Origin: an uncultured Lachnospiraceae bacterium
Lineage (GTDB): Bacteria > Bacillota > Clostridia > Lachnospirales > Lachnospiraceae
Length of the DNA stretch: 44,777 bases
Direction of reading: 5' to 3'
Assembly (NCBI GenBank): GCA_902788645.1
Contig: CADAKW010000004.1
Coordinates: 1 to 44,777 of the forward strand
The position numbers and the translations under genes were made by a program. Shown here piece after piece: positions 24,721 through 34,517 of the stretch; the first letter of the stretch is position 1, and the number at the start of each line of letters is the position of its first letter. Below the pieces are notes generated by a model that was given only the letters and a program-made list of their open reading frames with translations, searched no databases and had not been told where the DNA came from.

Positions 24721-25749
24721 ATGAAAAAAGACAATGTATTTTATCAATCAAAATTTGAACATTATCGTGTGATGAATATGTGGGTCGTGATCGCAAGCTG
24801 TATTTCCTCTCTGTTTTATGTGATATCGGACTGGTATTTGTTTGGAGAGATCAATACGACAACAGTTCCGGCGAGGATGGCGATCCTGATCCCATTTGTT
24901 CTTTTTATGATCGTGAACGCAAAGGTCAGGGATTACCGGGTGATCGTGCCGTTATCCTATCTGATCGCACATAGCATCATGTGGTGTACCATATGGGCAT
25001 GTGTATATCTGCCGGATCTTACTTTTGCCAGTGACGGTTTTATCATTATCATGTCGATATTTATCTTTTTTGGATTTGCGGCACCGGGAAAGTGGAGCAT
25101 TGTCTTTACAGGGCTGATCTTTGCAGATATTGGTATAGCCAATACATTCCTGCATTATCCGGAGCTTATGATGATGTTGATCCTTGGGATTCCGTTTTAT
25201 GGCGGGATCTGTCTGGTGGTGTGGGCCATGGAGCAGTCCTATGTGTACCAGTATGTTGCCCAGAGGATGCTGGAGGAAAGTGCTTTTCATGATCAGCTGA
25301 CAGGATTATTTAACCGCAATATCATTGATACTCTTGTGGATGAAAGGAGATCATTTCAGTGCTTTGACGGGGCGGAGACATCTGTGTTGATCTTTGATAT
25401 TGATTTCTTTAAGAAGGTAAACGACACCTATGGTCACGAGGGAGGAGATGTGGTTCTGAAGGAAGTGGTAGATATCATATCTGCCCATTTGCAATATCCC
25501 AATTATATGCTCCGATGGGGCGGAGAGGAGTTTCTGGTGATCATGCAGGGGTCATTGGAGACAGCACGACAGCAGGCGGAGGAGATCCGTATGGCGATTG
25601 AGCAGGAGTCCGGAAAGGTTTGTCCTGTGACCATATCTATCGGTGTGACAAAGGATCAGGGAGGAGACTACAACACTTCCGTCAGGCTGGCGGATGAGGC
25701 CTTATACAGAGCCAAGGAAAGTGGCAGAAACAGAGTGTGCATTAGTTAA
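24721..25749 (+). CDS. membrane diguanylate cyclase (GGDEF)
   Basis: The 342-residue protein has six membrane helices (about residues 18-172) and a GGDEF domain with HDQLTGLFNRNIIDTL, FDIDFFKKVNDTYGHEGGD and RWGGEEF at about 265-271, the active-site loop in its GGEEF form. It should make c-di-GMP from two GTP. The inhibitory I-site, RxxD five residues before GGEEF, is replaced by QYPN, so product inhibition at the protein is unlikely. Expression is instead under a c-di-GMP-I riboswitch and terminator. AGGTTTGGAGC just before ATG gives a close ribosome binding site. Confidence 0.93.
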   Translation: MKKDNVFYQSKFEHYRVMNMWVVIASCISSLFYVISDWYLFGEINTTTVPARMAILIPFVLFMIVNAKVRDYRVIVPLSYLIAHSIMWCTIWACVYLPDLTFASDGFIIIMSIFIFFGFAAPGKWSIVFTGLIFADIGIANTFLHYPELMMMLILGIPFYGGICLVVWAMEQSYVYQYVAQRMLEESAFHDQLTGLFNRNIIDTLVDERRSFQCFDGAETSVLIFDIDFFKKVNDTYGHEGGDVVLKEVVDIISAHLQYPNYMLRWGGEEFLVIMQGSLETARQQAEEIRMAIEQESGKVCPVTISIGVTKDQGGDYNTSVRLADEALYRAKESGRNRVCIS

Positions 25750-25804
25750 AAGCATTTATATTCAGTAAGAGAATGGCATTACAGTGTCCGGGAGGAAGTT
25801 TGGT

Positions 25805-26086
25805 ATGGAGAGACGGGAGGTCCGTAAAAGGATACAGTTTTTTGGAAGGGTACAGGGAGTGGGATTTCGTTACCGTGCCGGATATGCGGCAGAGAGTCTG
25901 CGTCTTACCGGCTGGGTACGCAACGAGGAGGATGGTACCGTTACCATGGAAGTGCAGGGAGATGAATCATCCATAGACCGCATGCTGCAGATGCTGCAGC
26001 AGGACCGCTATATTGACATTGTGGATATGGATATCAAAAATATGGTTTTGCAGGAAGACGAGAGGAGCTTTGAAGTGAGATATTAA
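25805..26086 (+). CDS. acyP: acylphosphatase
   Basis: The 93-residue enzyme hydrolyses acyl phosphates such as acetyl phosphate or 1,3-bisphosphoglycerate. The catalytic Arg is in RVQGVGFRYRAGYAAE and the Asn in LTGWVRNEEDGTV, both in standard places, and length is typical. ATG 25805 follows GGGAGG by 9 bases; an in-frame GTG at 25784 is less likely. It lies 55 bases after the GGDEF gene and may share its transcript. Confidence 0.94.
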   Translation: MERREVRKRIQFFGRVQGVGFRYRAGYAAESLRLTGWVRNEEDGTVTMEVQGDESSIDRMLQMLQQDRYIDIVDMDIKNMVLQEDERSFEVRY

Positions 26087-26126
26087 CCGGAAGCATATAG
26101 AGCATAATGGCATGCGGGAGGAAATT

Positions 26127-26507
26127 ATGGATCAGGGAAAGATATTACTTTTTCATGTGGCATCTTCAAAAGAAAAGAAGATCAAAGGTATATGCCGTCG
26201 TCTTGGAATCGGACTTGTAACTATTCCCGGCAGATCTTATGGACAGAAGCTGGGTTTTCTGGCCGGAATTACCGGATTTAAACGGGAAAACATGATTTAT
26301 CAGGGAGAAGATTTCTCCGGGGAAATGCTGGTGTTTTCCGGTATTACATCAGAAAAGATGGATGAATTTCTGGCAGCTTACCGGGAAATGAAATTGGAGC
26401 CGATCGATCGTAAGGCGGTGGTGACACCACATAATATATTCTGGACGCCGGTAGAACTATATCAGGAACTGGAACAGGAGCATCAGTCTTTTCAGAAAAT
26501 TCACTAA
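26127..26507 (+). CDS. DUF3783 domain protein
   Basis: The 126-residue cytoplasmic protein matches the DUF3783 pattern by its two-part layout: an N-terminal segment ILLFHVASSKEKKIKGICR and a C-terminal block with LVFSGITSEKMDEFL, LEPIDRKAVVTPHN and WTPVELYQEL. Function is unknown. ATG 26127 follows GGGAGG by 5 bases and is chosen over the in-frame ATG at 26112. It follows the acylphosphatase gene by 40 bases, probably in one operon, and is followed by three hairpins. Confidence 0.72.
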   Translation: MDQGKILLFHVASSKEKKIKGICRRLGIGLVTIPGRSYGQKLGFLAGITGFKRENMIYQGEDFSGEMLVFSGITSEKMDEFLAAYREMKLEPIDRKAVVTPHNIFWTPVELYQELEQEHQSFQKIH

Positions 26508-26572
26508 ATGATATCAGAAGAGATCGTTGGCTTTACACTAAGTTACGAGCATTTTCTTATAACCTGAAGAAA

Positions 26573-26623
26573 GGGCCTCCACTATAAAGGTGGAAGCCCC
26601 AACGAGAATTGCGAAGCAATTCT
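26573..26623 (+). other. two tandem hairpins after the DUF3783 gene
   Basis: GGGCCTCCAC at 26573-26582 pairs with GTGGAAGCCC at 26590-26599 with one mismatch. AGAATTGC at 26605-26612 pairs perfectly with GCAATTCT at 26616-26623 around GAA. A terminator follows directly. The three stems together look like a structured transcript end or the remnant of a mobile repeat. Confidence 0.55.
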
Positions 26624-26655
26624 TGGAGGGCAAAACGCTGGTTTTGCCCTTTTTT
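26617..26655 (+). terminator. terminator hairpin, second copy of the dispersed repeat
   Basis: AGGGCAAAAC at 26627-26636 and GTTTTGCCCT at 26641-26650 form a perfect 10-bp stem with loop GCTG, followed by TTTTT. It lies between the DUF3783 gene and the convergent gdhA, and shares 30 identical bases with 10789-10818. Confidence 0.85.
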
Positions 26656-26685
26656 ATATCATGTCGTATGAATTAGGGGATGATA

Positions 26686-28059
<1,374 letters not shown>

Positions 28060-28088
28060 TTATTTTTGATTGTGTATGTTGTGTGTGA

Positions 28089-28138
28089 TTAACGCAACAC
28101 GTTAAAACAAGTATCGCATAAAATTAGTGAGATTTCAA
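28089..28138 (-). promoter_or_regulatory. gdhA promoter with palindromic operator
   Basis: On the minus strand TTGAAA (28133-28138) and GATACT (28110-28115) are 17 bases apart. TTAACG at 28089-28094 and CGTTAA at 28100-28105 make a perfect inverted repeat with a 5-base spacer just downstream, in the position of a repressor site. Confidence 0.42.
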
Positions 28139-28198
28139 CAATTTTTTCTAAAAAAACCTTATTTTTTTTCAATTAAAGTTGTGAAAATACACAAAAAT

Positions 28199-28231
28199 AT
28201 ACTTGTATACAAAATGCGTGTATACAAGTAT
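28199..28231. promoter_or_regulatory. perfect 12-bp inverted repeat with two GntR-like cores
   Basis: ATACTTGTATAC at 28199-28210 and GTATACAAGTAT at 28220-28231 are exact complements around 9 bases. Each arm holds a palindromic core (TTGTATACAA and GTGTATACAA) like those bound by GntR-family regulators. It lies 160 bases upstream of gdhA and also upstream of the RNA-like element. Confidence 0.55.
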
Positions 28232-28297
28232 GGAAAAAACAGGGAGGATATGAACAAAATGTTTACAATATAAACACACTTTAGACACAAACTCTCC

Positions 28298-28395
28298 GTA
28301 TAATAAGGGTCAGAAAGTGAAAACTTTCTACTCCCACCCTATTATACGCTGGATAACGAGAGTTATCCACAAGAGAGCCCTTCGGGGCTCTTTTT
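28298..28395 (+). ncRNA. putative structured RNA of about 100 bases with its own terminator
   Basis: No protein is encoded here, but three helices follow in order. P1 pairs 28298-28310 with 28336-28347 (GTATAATAAGGGT with ACCCTATTATAC, one bulged A) and encloses AGAAAGT-GAAA-ACTTTCT. P2 is GGATAAC-GAGA-GTTATCC at 28351-28368. P3 is AGAGCCC-TTCG-GGGCTCT at 28374-28391, followed by T's. Two GNRA tetraloops and a TTCG-capped terminator argue for a real RNA on this strand, either a small RNA or an attenuator before the HAD-M3 gene. I match it to no known family and see no clear promoter. Confidence 0.5.
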
Positions 28396-28483
28396 GATTG
28401 TATAGGAAAGATTATAACTATAACTAAATTCTGTATGATCTCTATATTATAAGAAGAGATTCTGACAAATCTGGTTCTAATGC

Positions 28484-28512
28484 TTGCGGTCGTGGGCAAA
28501 ATATTCTATATT
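28484..28512 (+). promoter_or_regulatory. candidate promoter for the HAD-M3 gene
   Basis: TTGCGG at 28484-28489 and TATATT at 28507-28512 are 17 bases apart, 64 bases before ATG 28577. The stretch 28396-28483 is A/T-rich with a weak ATCTCT/AGAGAT repeat and nothing else I can name. Confidence 0.4.
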
Positions 28513-28576
28513 ATATGGTAATGAAACGTATTATCAAAGGAGTGGCACACAGAGTTTTGTGCGGGAAAGAGGAAAT

Positions 28577-30934
28577 ATGGGATGGAAATATCTGCTATTT
28601 GATCTGGATGGTACATTAACGGATTCCAGTGAAGGAATATTAAATTGCGTTATTTATGCACTGGAGGCAGCCAATATAGAGATACCTGACAGGGAGACGC
28701 TGCTGCAATTTATTGGTCCGCCATTGATCGAAGGATTTCAGGATATCACAGGGATGGATCACGACAAGGCTGTCCGTGCAACGGCAAAATACCGGGAAAG
28801 ATACGGTGTGATCGGATTGTTTGAAAATAAACCATATGAAGGGATCGCATTGGCATTATCCCGTTTAAAGAGCCAGGGGAAAATACTGGCTCTGGCGACA
28901 TCAAAGCCGGAGACATATGCGGTACGTATTTTACAGCATTTTAATCTGATGAAGTATTTTGATGTGGCAGTGGGGGCCAGCATGGATGCATCCCGCAATA
29001 ATAAAACAGCTGTTATAAAGGAAGCACTGCACCGGCTGGGGCTGGAGGAGAAAGACAAGGAACAGGTGATCATGATCGGTGACCGCCGCCATGATATTCA
29101 GGGGGCAAAGGACTGTGGGATTGCTTCGCTTGGTGTTTATTATGGATTTGCAGACATTGGAGAGCTGGAAAAAGCAGGAGCGGATCATATTGCATGGAGT
29201 GTTGAGGAGATGGTGAAGGTTTTGGGGGACCCGGAGAGTACATCGGGTGAGAAAAACGCATCCGGGGAAACTCTTTCACAAATGAAGTATCAGCGTGCAG
29301 ATCTGGAAAAGGCAGTAAATGATCTGAAGAAGCTGATCCGTCTTCAGGAGCAGGCGGAGAGTGGAGCAGTCCAGATTCGGCTTCATCAGGATTATTACCG
29401 GCTGAGTGATCATGTGGCTACCATGTATGCCCTGGCGATGTTTCGTCATTCCGTGGATACCACGGATCCATATTATGATGAAGAAATCTCATATTATGAT
29501 GAACAACTTCCGGATTTTGAATTATGGGATATGAAATATCATGAGACTCTCATTCATTCTCCTTTCCGGGGGGAACTGGAAAAGGAGATCGGCAGTGTTG
29601 CGTTCAAAAATATAGAGCTTCAGATCAAGTCCACATCTCCGGAGCTGGTGGGACTGCAGCAGGAGGAAAATAAGCTTGTCAATCAATATGAAAAGCTGCT
29701 TGCATCGGCTCAGTTTAACTGGGACGGAGAAACGATCAGCATGGCAGGGCTGGGCAAATACCAGACGGACCCGGACAGAGCTGTTCGTAAAAAGGCGTGG
29801 GGCATGCTGCAGGACTTTTTGCAGGAGAACGGAGAACAGCTGGACCGGATATATGATGATCTGGTAAAAAACAGGACGGAACAGGCCAAAAAAGCGGGAT
29901 ATAATAATTTTGTAGAACTGGGGTATTACCGGATGCAGAGAAATTGTTATACTCATACGCAGATAGAGCAGTTTCGGAAATGGATCAAGGAGTACTGGGT
30001 TCCTTTGGCGTCAGAGGTACAGGACAGACGGAGACGGAGGCTGGGACTGGAAAAGCTGTATATACAGGATAACGGACTATACTATAAGGAAGGGAATCCG
30101 GCACCCAAGGGAACACCGGAGGAGATCCTGCAAAACGGTCTTAAGATGTATCGGGAGCTCTCAGCAGAGACTGCGGAGTTTATGGAGCAGATGGTCCACA
30201 GGGAGATGTTTGATGTGCTGAGTCACCCCGGCAAAAAACAGGGCGGTTATATGGAGTTTTTGCCGGAGCCGAGGATGCCGCTGATATTTGCCAATTTTAA
30301 TGGAACCAGCGGTGATGTGGATGTGATCACACACGAATGTGGTCATGCATTCCAGGGTTATCTGGCAGGAAAGGATGATATCAGGGAGCATTGGGATATC
30401 ACGATGGAAACGGCAGAGACACATTCTATGTCCATGGAGTTTTTTACAGATCCATGGATGGAATTGTTCTTTGGTGAGGATGCGCCCAAATTCCGGCAGA
30501 TGCAGCTGGAGGATGCCATTTGTTTTATCCCTTATGGTTGCATGGTGGACGAGTTCCAGCAGATCATTTATGAGTATCCGGAGCTGACCGCGCAACAGCG
30601 GCATGAGGTTTGGAGACGACTGGAAAAGCAGTATCGTCCTCACTTAAATGTGGATGGGATGGCGTTCTTTGAAAAAGGTGGTCTGTGGCAGCGGCAGCAT
30701 CACATTTATTCCATGCCGTTTTATTATATTGATTATTGCCTGGCACAGATCTGTGCTTTACAGTACAAGCTGATGATGGAGCAGGACTATGAGAGGGCAT
30801 GGAAAAGCTATCTGAAGCTATGCCGCATGTCGGCAAGCGGATTCTTTACGGATATGATACAGGATGTGGGACTGATGAGTCCGTTTGATGAAGCATGTAT
30901 TCAGCAATTAGTACAGCAGCTGGGCGGAGAATAG
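28577..30934 (+). CDS. HAD phosphatase fused to M3 family oligoendopeptidase
   Basis: The 785-residue protein joins two enzymes. Residues 1-220 are a phosphoglycolate-phosphatase-type HAD domain: YLLFDLDGTLTDS at 5-17, ATSKPETYA near 107, and IGDRRHDIQGAK near 166. A polar linker leads to an M3 metallopeptidase from about residue 237 (MKYQRADLEKAV) with the zinc motif HECGHAFQGY at about 586 and the downstream Glu in ETAETHSMSMEF. All catalytic parts look intact. ATG 28577 follows AGAGGAA; the frame is open from 28484 but that extension lacks family similarity. No ribosome binding site precedes the M3 part, so it is translated as one chain. The foldase gene follows after 21 bases. Confidence 0.85.
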   Translation: MGWKYLLFDLDGTLTDSSEGILNCVIYALEAANIEIPDRETLLQFIGPPLIEGFQDITGMDHDKAVRATAKYRERYGVIGLFENKPYEGIALALSRLKSQGKILALATSKPETYAVRILQHFNLMKYFDVAVGASMDASRNNKTAVIKEALHRLGLEEKDKEQVIMIGDRRHDIQGAKDCGIASLGVYYGFADIGELEKAGADHIAWSVEEMVKVLGDPESTSGEKNASGETLSQMKYQRADLEKAVNDLKKLIRLQEQAESGAVQIRLHQDYYRLSDHVATMYALAMFRHSVDTTDPYYDEEISYYDEQLPDFELWDMKYHETLIHSPFRGELEKEIGSVAFKNIELQIKSTSPELVGLQQEENKLVNQYEKLLASAQFNWDGETISMAGLGKYQTDPDRAVRKKAWGMLQDFLQENGEQLDRIYDDLVKNRTEQAKKAGYNNFVELGYYRMQRNCYTHTQIEQFRKWIKEYWVPLASEVQDRRRRRLGLEKLYIQDNGLYYKEGNPAPKGTPEEILQNGLKMYRELSAETAEFMEQMVHREMFDVLSHPGKKQGGYMEFLPEPRMPLIFANFNGTSGDVDVITHECGHAFQGYLAGKDDIREHWDITMETAETHSMSMEFFTDPWMELFFGEDAPKFRQMQLEDAICFIPYGCMVDEFQQIIYEYPELTAQQRHEVWRRLEKQYRPHLNVDGMAFFEKGGLWQRQHHIYSMPFYYIDYCLAQICALQYKLMMEQDYERAWKSYLKLCRMSASGFFTDMIQDVGLMSPFDEACIQQLVQQLGGE

Positions 30935-30955
30935 AAGGAAGGTAAGGTTATTGAT

Positions 30956-32068
30956 ATGAGTAAGAGTAAGAAAAAAGCAAAGGTACAGAAAAAGCAGAGC
31001 CGGTTATCCGGAAAGAAGATCGGGATCGGCGTAGCAGCAGTGGCGGTTGTTGCGATCGCTGCAGGAGCAGTTGTCTACTGGCAGCAGAACCGGAAGGTAG
31101 AGGAAAAGCTGTCGTATAATCCGGCAGATTATGTGACCATCGGCGAATACAAAGGAGTTCAGGTATCGCTGGAGGTTACAGACGAGGATCTTCAGGACGA
31201 GATTGACAATGTGAGAGAGGATAATGCCTCTTATCAGGAGCTGACCGGAACGACGCAGACCGGTCAGACGATCCGTGCCTCTTTTGAGGGATATGTGGAC
31301 GGCAAAAAGATGGATGACACCTGCGGTGAAGATTATGTGGAGCTGGGATCCGGAGACTGGCTGGATGGTTTTGAGGACAATCTGACAGGGGTAAATACCG
31401 GCGACTCCGTTGTTTTTACCATACCGGTGCCGGACGGGACATACGGGGATCCATCGCTGGATGGAAAGAACGTGGAATTCCATGTGACGGTATTGTATAT
31501 CTGCGGAGAAGAGATATTGCCGGAGTATTCGGATGCATTTGTTAAGAAGCTTACTAAAAATAAATATAAAACAACTGCAGATTATAATGAATATTTAAAG
31601 AAAAAGCTCCACAAGGAAAATGAGGATCAGAAGGCAGAATATGCGTGGTCTGATGTATTAGAAACCTGTGAAGCGGATAAGTATCCGGATTCCCTGTTAG
31701 AAGCATGTAAAGAGGAAGTGCTGCAGGGTTATTATGATATGGCGTCCGTGTATGGCTGCAGCAAAGAAGAGATATTCCCGATGTTTGGCTATGACAACGA
31801 AGAAGCATTTGTCAATTCGGATCTGACTTCCCTGGCACAGGATACGGCAAAGGAGTATCTTGCGGCGCAGGCGATCGCACAGAAGGAAAATATAAGCTAT
31901 ACCAAAGAAGAACTGCAGGAATATATCAAGGAGCAATATGAGGATATGACAGATGAGTATGATTCTCCGGAGGCATATGCAAAGGCAAGAGGAGGATATC
32001 TGGAGAGGCAGATGCTTTTGGAACAGGTGAAAAACTGGATCGCGGATCATGCAAAATATTCCGGCTGA
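30956..32068 (+). CDS. membrane-anchored trigger-factor/FKBP-like foldase
   Basis: The 370-residue protein has a very basic cytoplasmic start, one membrane anchor (about residues 25-44), and then an extracellular part. An FKBP-like peptidyl-prolyl isomerase core comes first (TGQTIRASFEGYVDGKKMD, LDGFEDNLTGVNTGDSVVF). A helical region like the C-terminal chaperone arms of trigger factor follows, with TADYNEYLKKKL and YTKEELQEYIKEQYEDM. It probably helps exported proteins fold at the outer face of the membrane. The next gene, a response regulator, begins 35 bases later. Confidence 0.85.
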   Translation: MSKSKKKAKVQKKQSRLSGKKIGIGVAAVAVVAIAAGAVVYWQQNRKVEEKLSYNPADYVTIGEYKGVQVSLEVTDEDLQDEIDNVREDNASYQELTGTTQTGQTIRASFEGYVDGKKMDDTCGEDYVELGSGDWLDGFEDNLTGVNTGDSVVFTIPVPDGTYGDPSLDGKNVEFHVTVLYICGEEILPEYSDAFVKKLTKNKYKTTADYNEYLKKKLHKENEDQKAEYAWSDVLETCEADKYPDSLLEACKEEVLQGYYDMASVYGCSKEEIFPMFGYDNEEAFVNSDLTSLAQDTAKEYLAAQAIAQKENISYTKEELQEYIKEQYEDMTDEYDSPEAYAKARGGYLERQMLLEQVKNWIADHAKYSG

Positions 32069-32102
32069 CCGGGAAAGACATCAGGGAAAGGAAGACGGTG
32101 AG

Positions 32103-32774
32103 ATGGATAAATTGAAGATTCTGGTAGTGGATGATGAGCAGAGGATGAGAAAGCTTGTAAGAGACTTTCTGGTAAAGAAGAATTTTGAGGTAATGGAAGC
32201 AGGAGACGGTGAAGAAGCGGTTGATATTTTTTATGAGAACAAGGATATCGCCCTGATCATTCTGGATGTTATGATGCCGAAAATGGATGGATGGCAGGTA
32301 TGTCGTGAGATCAGGAAGTATTCTCAGGTACCCATCATCATGCTGACAGCAAAAAGTGATGAAAAGGATGAGCTTCAGGGCTTTGATCTGGGAGTGGATG
32401 AGTATATTTCCAAGCCGTTCAGTCCTAAGATCCTTGTTGCCAGAGTGGAGGCGATCCTGCGAAGGACCAATGCATTGGAGGAGGGTATCAAGGAAGTAGG
32501 CGGTATCACGCTGAATCAGGCTGCCCATGAGGTAAAGATCGACGGGAACAATATCGATCTCAGTTATAAAGAATTTGAACTGTTGACATATTTTATCAAT
32601 AATCAGGGCGTGGCGTTATCCAGAGAGCGCATTTTGAATAATGTCTGGAATTACGATTACTTTGGAGATGCAAGAACCATTGATACCCATGTTAAGAAGC
32701 TGAGGAGCAAGCTTGGGGATAAGGGAGGATATATCAAAACAATATGGGGAATGGGTTACAAATTTGAGGTGTAA
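32103..32774 (+). CDS. OmpR family response regulator
   Basis: The 223-residue protein has a receiver (KILVVDDEQRMRKLVRDFL, phospho-acceptor Asp in LIILDVMMPKMDG, MLTAKSDEKD, ISKPFSPKIL) and a winged-helix DNA-binding domain ending YIKTIWGMGYKFEV. It pairs with the histidine kinase that starts 7 bases after its stop. ATG 32103 is used instead of an in-frame ATG at 32049 that lies inside the preceding gene, because receiver domains begin here and AAAGGAAGA precedes it. Confidence 0.95.
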   Translation: MDKLKILVVDDEQRMRKLVRDFLVKKNFEVMEAGDGEEAVDIFYENKDIALIILDVMMPKMDGWQVCREIRKYSQVPIIMLTAKSDEKDELQGFDLGVDEYISKPFSPKILVARVEAILRRTNALEEGIKEVGGITLNQAAHEVKIDGNNIDLSYKEFELLTYFINNQGVALSRERILNNVWNYDYFGDARTIDTHVKKLRSKLGDKGGYIKTIWGMGYKFEV

Positions 32775-32780
32775 GAGATC

Positions 32781-34355
32781 ATGAATAAAAAGGTGACATC
32801 CTTTGTGAAAATGCAGTCGATCAAGACAAAGCTGATCGTTGTACTTTGCAGTATTCTGGCCATTACTATTCTGGGCTGCTGGCTGGCCAATCAGCTGTTT
32901 TTGCCGATGTATTATCAGCACAGCAAGATCAGTACATTATCGGAGTCTTTTCGGAAGATCAACAGTATTGTCAAAAATGACAGTGGCTTTCAGCAGGGAG
33001 CGGGAAAAAACGGATTGTCAGAAAAAAGCATCAATATGTTGGATTCTTTGACGGAAAATGGTTCCATGAACACATACCTGTTCCGGATCAATGATTATTT
33101 TGGCATGCTGCAATATACATTTTGTTATCCGTCGGCGGATTCCCTCAGTAATATACAAAAGGAAAATGTGCGGGACAAGACGATGGACTATGTTATTGGT
33201 CTTGTCAACGGTTATGTGGAAAGAGATGGACGGGAGCTGATCAAGGGCAATAAAAATTATCAGGTGTTTAAATCCTATGATGAGAGGATCGGTTCCTATT
33301 ATCTGGAATTGTTCGGCCGGATTGATTCCGGGGACTTCATTTATATGAGCACCAACTACCAGAGCATGAAGGAAAGTGTGGCAGTATCTAACCGCTTTCT
33401 GGCGTATATCGGTGTGATCGCAGTGATCATATCAGGTGTTCTGTTGTTTTTGATCGGTAACAGGTTTACAAAGCCTATTGTTTATCTGACCGATATCGCC
33501 ACGAGAATGTCGCAGCTGGATTTTGAGGCAAAATATCCCGTTGATACAGAGGACGAGATCGGCAGACTGGGAAACAGTATCAATATGTTGTCGGAGAGGC
33601 TGGAGGAAACGATCTCAGAATTAAAATCCGCCAACAATGAGCTGCAAAAGGATATTGAAAATAAAATACAGATTGATGAGATGAGAAAAGACTTTCTGTC
33701 GAATGTTTCCCATGAGTTGAAAACACCGATTGCATTGATACAGGGATATGCAGAGGGACTGCATGACAATATCAATGATGACAGCGAGAGCCGGGAGTTT
33801 TATTGTGATGTTATCGTGGATGAAGCCAATAAAATGAATAAAATGGTGAAAAAGCTTCTCACATTGAATCAGATCGAGTTTGGAAAAAATCAGATCACAT
33901 TTGAACGATTTGATATTGTACAGGTGATCCGCTCTGTGATCCAGTCAGCGTCTCTTCTGGCAGACCAGAAGGGAGCGGAGATATATATGGAGGAGACAGA
34001 GCCTGTATATGTCTGGGCGGACGAGTATATGGTAGAAGAGATCGTTACCAATTATATCAGCAATGCCATTAATCATGTGGATGGAGAGAAAAGGATTCGG
34101 GTGACGCTGGAGATGCGGGAAAATGTGGTACGTGTCAGAGTATTTAATACCGGCGAACAGATCCCGGAGGATGAGCTGGACAAAATATGGATCAAGTTTT
34201 ATAAGGTCGACAAAGCGAGAACAAGGGCGTATGGAGGAAGTGGTATTGGTCTGTCTATCGTGAAAGCGATCGTAGAGTCCATGAACCAGCAGTGTGGTGT
34301 GAAGAACTGTCAGAATGGTGTAGAATTTTGGTTTGATATTGACCGGAAAAGCTAA
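32781..34355 (+). CDS. sensor histidine kinase
   Basis: The 524-residue kinase has a membrane helix at about residues 15-40, an extracellular sensor of about 170 residues, a second helix at about 210-230, and a HAMP linker (TKPIVYLTDIATRMSQLDF). The phospho-acceptor His is in FLSNVSHELKTPIALIQGYAEGL and the ATP-binding domain has NYISNAINHV, FYKVDKARTRAYGGSGIGLS. It is an ordinary class I kinase partnered with the response regulator before it. The ligand is unknown. Confidence 0.95.
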   Translation: MNKKVTSFVKMQSIKTKLIVVLCSILAITILGCWLANQLFLPMYYQHSKISTLSESFRKINSIVKNDSGFQQGAGKNGLSEKSINMLDSLTENGSMNTYLFRINDYFGMLQYTFCYPSADSLSNIQKENVRDKTMDYVIGLVNGYVERDGRELIKGNKNYQVFKSYDERIGSYYLELFGRIDSGDFIYMSTNYQSMKESVAVSNRFLAYIGVIAVIISGVLLFLIGNRFTKPIVYLTDIATRMSQLDFEAKYPVDTEDEIGRLGNSINMLSERLEETISELKSANNELQKDIENKIQIDEMRKDFLSNVSHELKTPIALIQGYAEGLHDNINDDSESREFYCDVIVDEANKMNKMVKKLLTLNQIEFGKNQITFERFDIVQVIRSVIQSASLLADQKGAEIYMEETEPVYVWADEYMVEEIVTNYISNAINHVDGEKRIRVTLEMRENVVRVRVFNTGEQIPEDELDKIWIKFYKVDKARTRAYGGSGIGLSIVKAIVESMNQQCGVKNCQNGVEFWFDIDRKS

Positions 34356-34517
34356 AAACGATGTTTTTCCGGCTGTTTACCGCAGATTGAGGCGGTAGAA
34401 GCTACGTTGGAAATCGTTGCGTAAAATAGGAAAATATGATACCATATAGATATAGTGACAGGCGTTTTGGGCCTGCATATCTAAAAGATGTATTTTGAGA
34501 AAGGCATGATTATTGAT

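Noticed and set aside
26520..26655. Right end of an IS200/IS605-type element or TnpB guide RNA
   Set aside because: Stems and a repeated segment are present, but no transposase, TnpB fragment or second end can be seen; left as an unassigned repeat.
28250..28273. Seven-codon ORF (MNKMFTI) after GGGAGG
   Set aside because: The ribosome binding site is only 2 bases from the ATG and there is no supporting context.
28363..28371. TTATCCACA, a perfect DnaA box
   Set aside because: Single copy inside a hairpin arm of the RNA-like element, with no cluster or AT-rich unwinding region, so not an origin.
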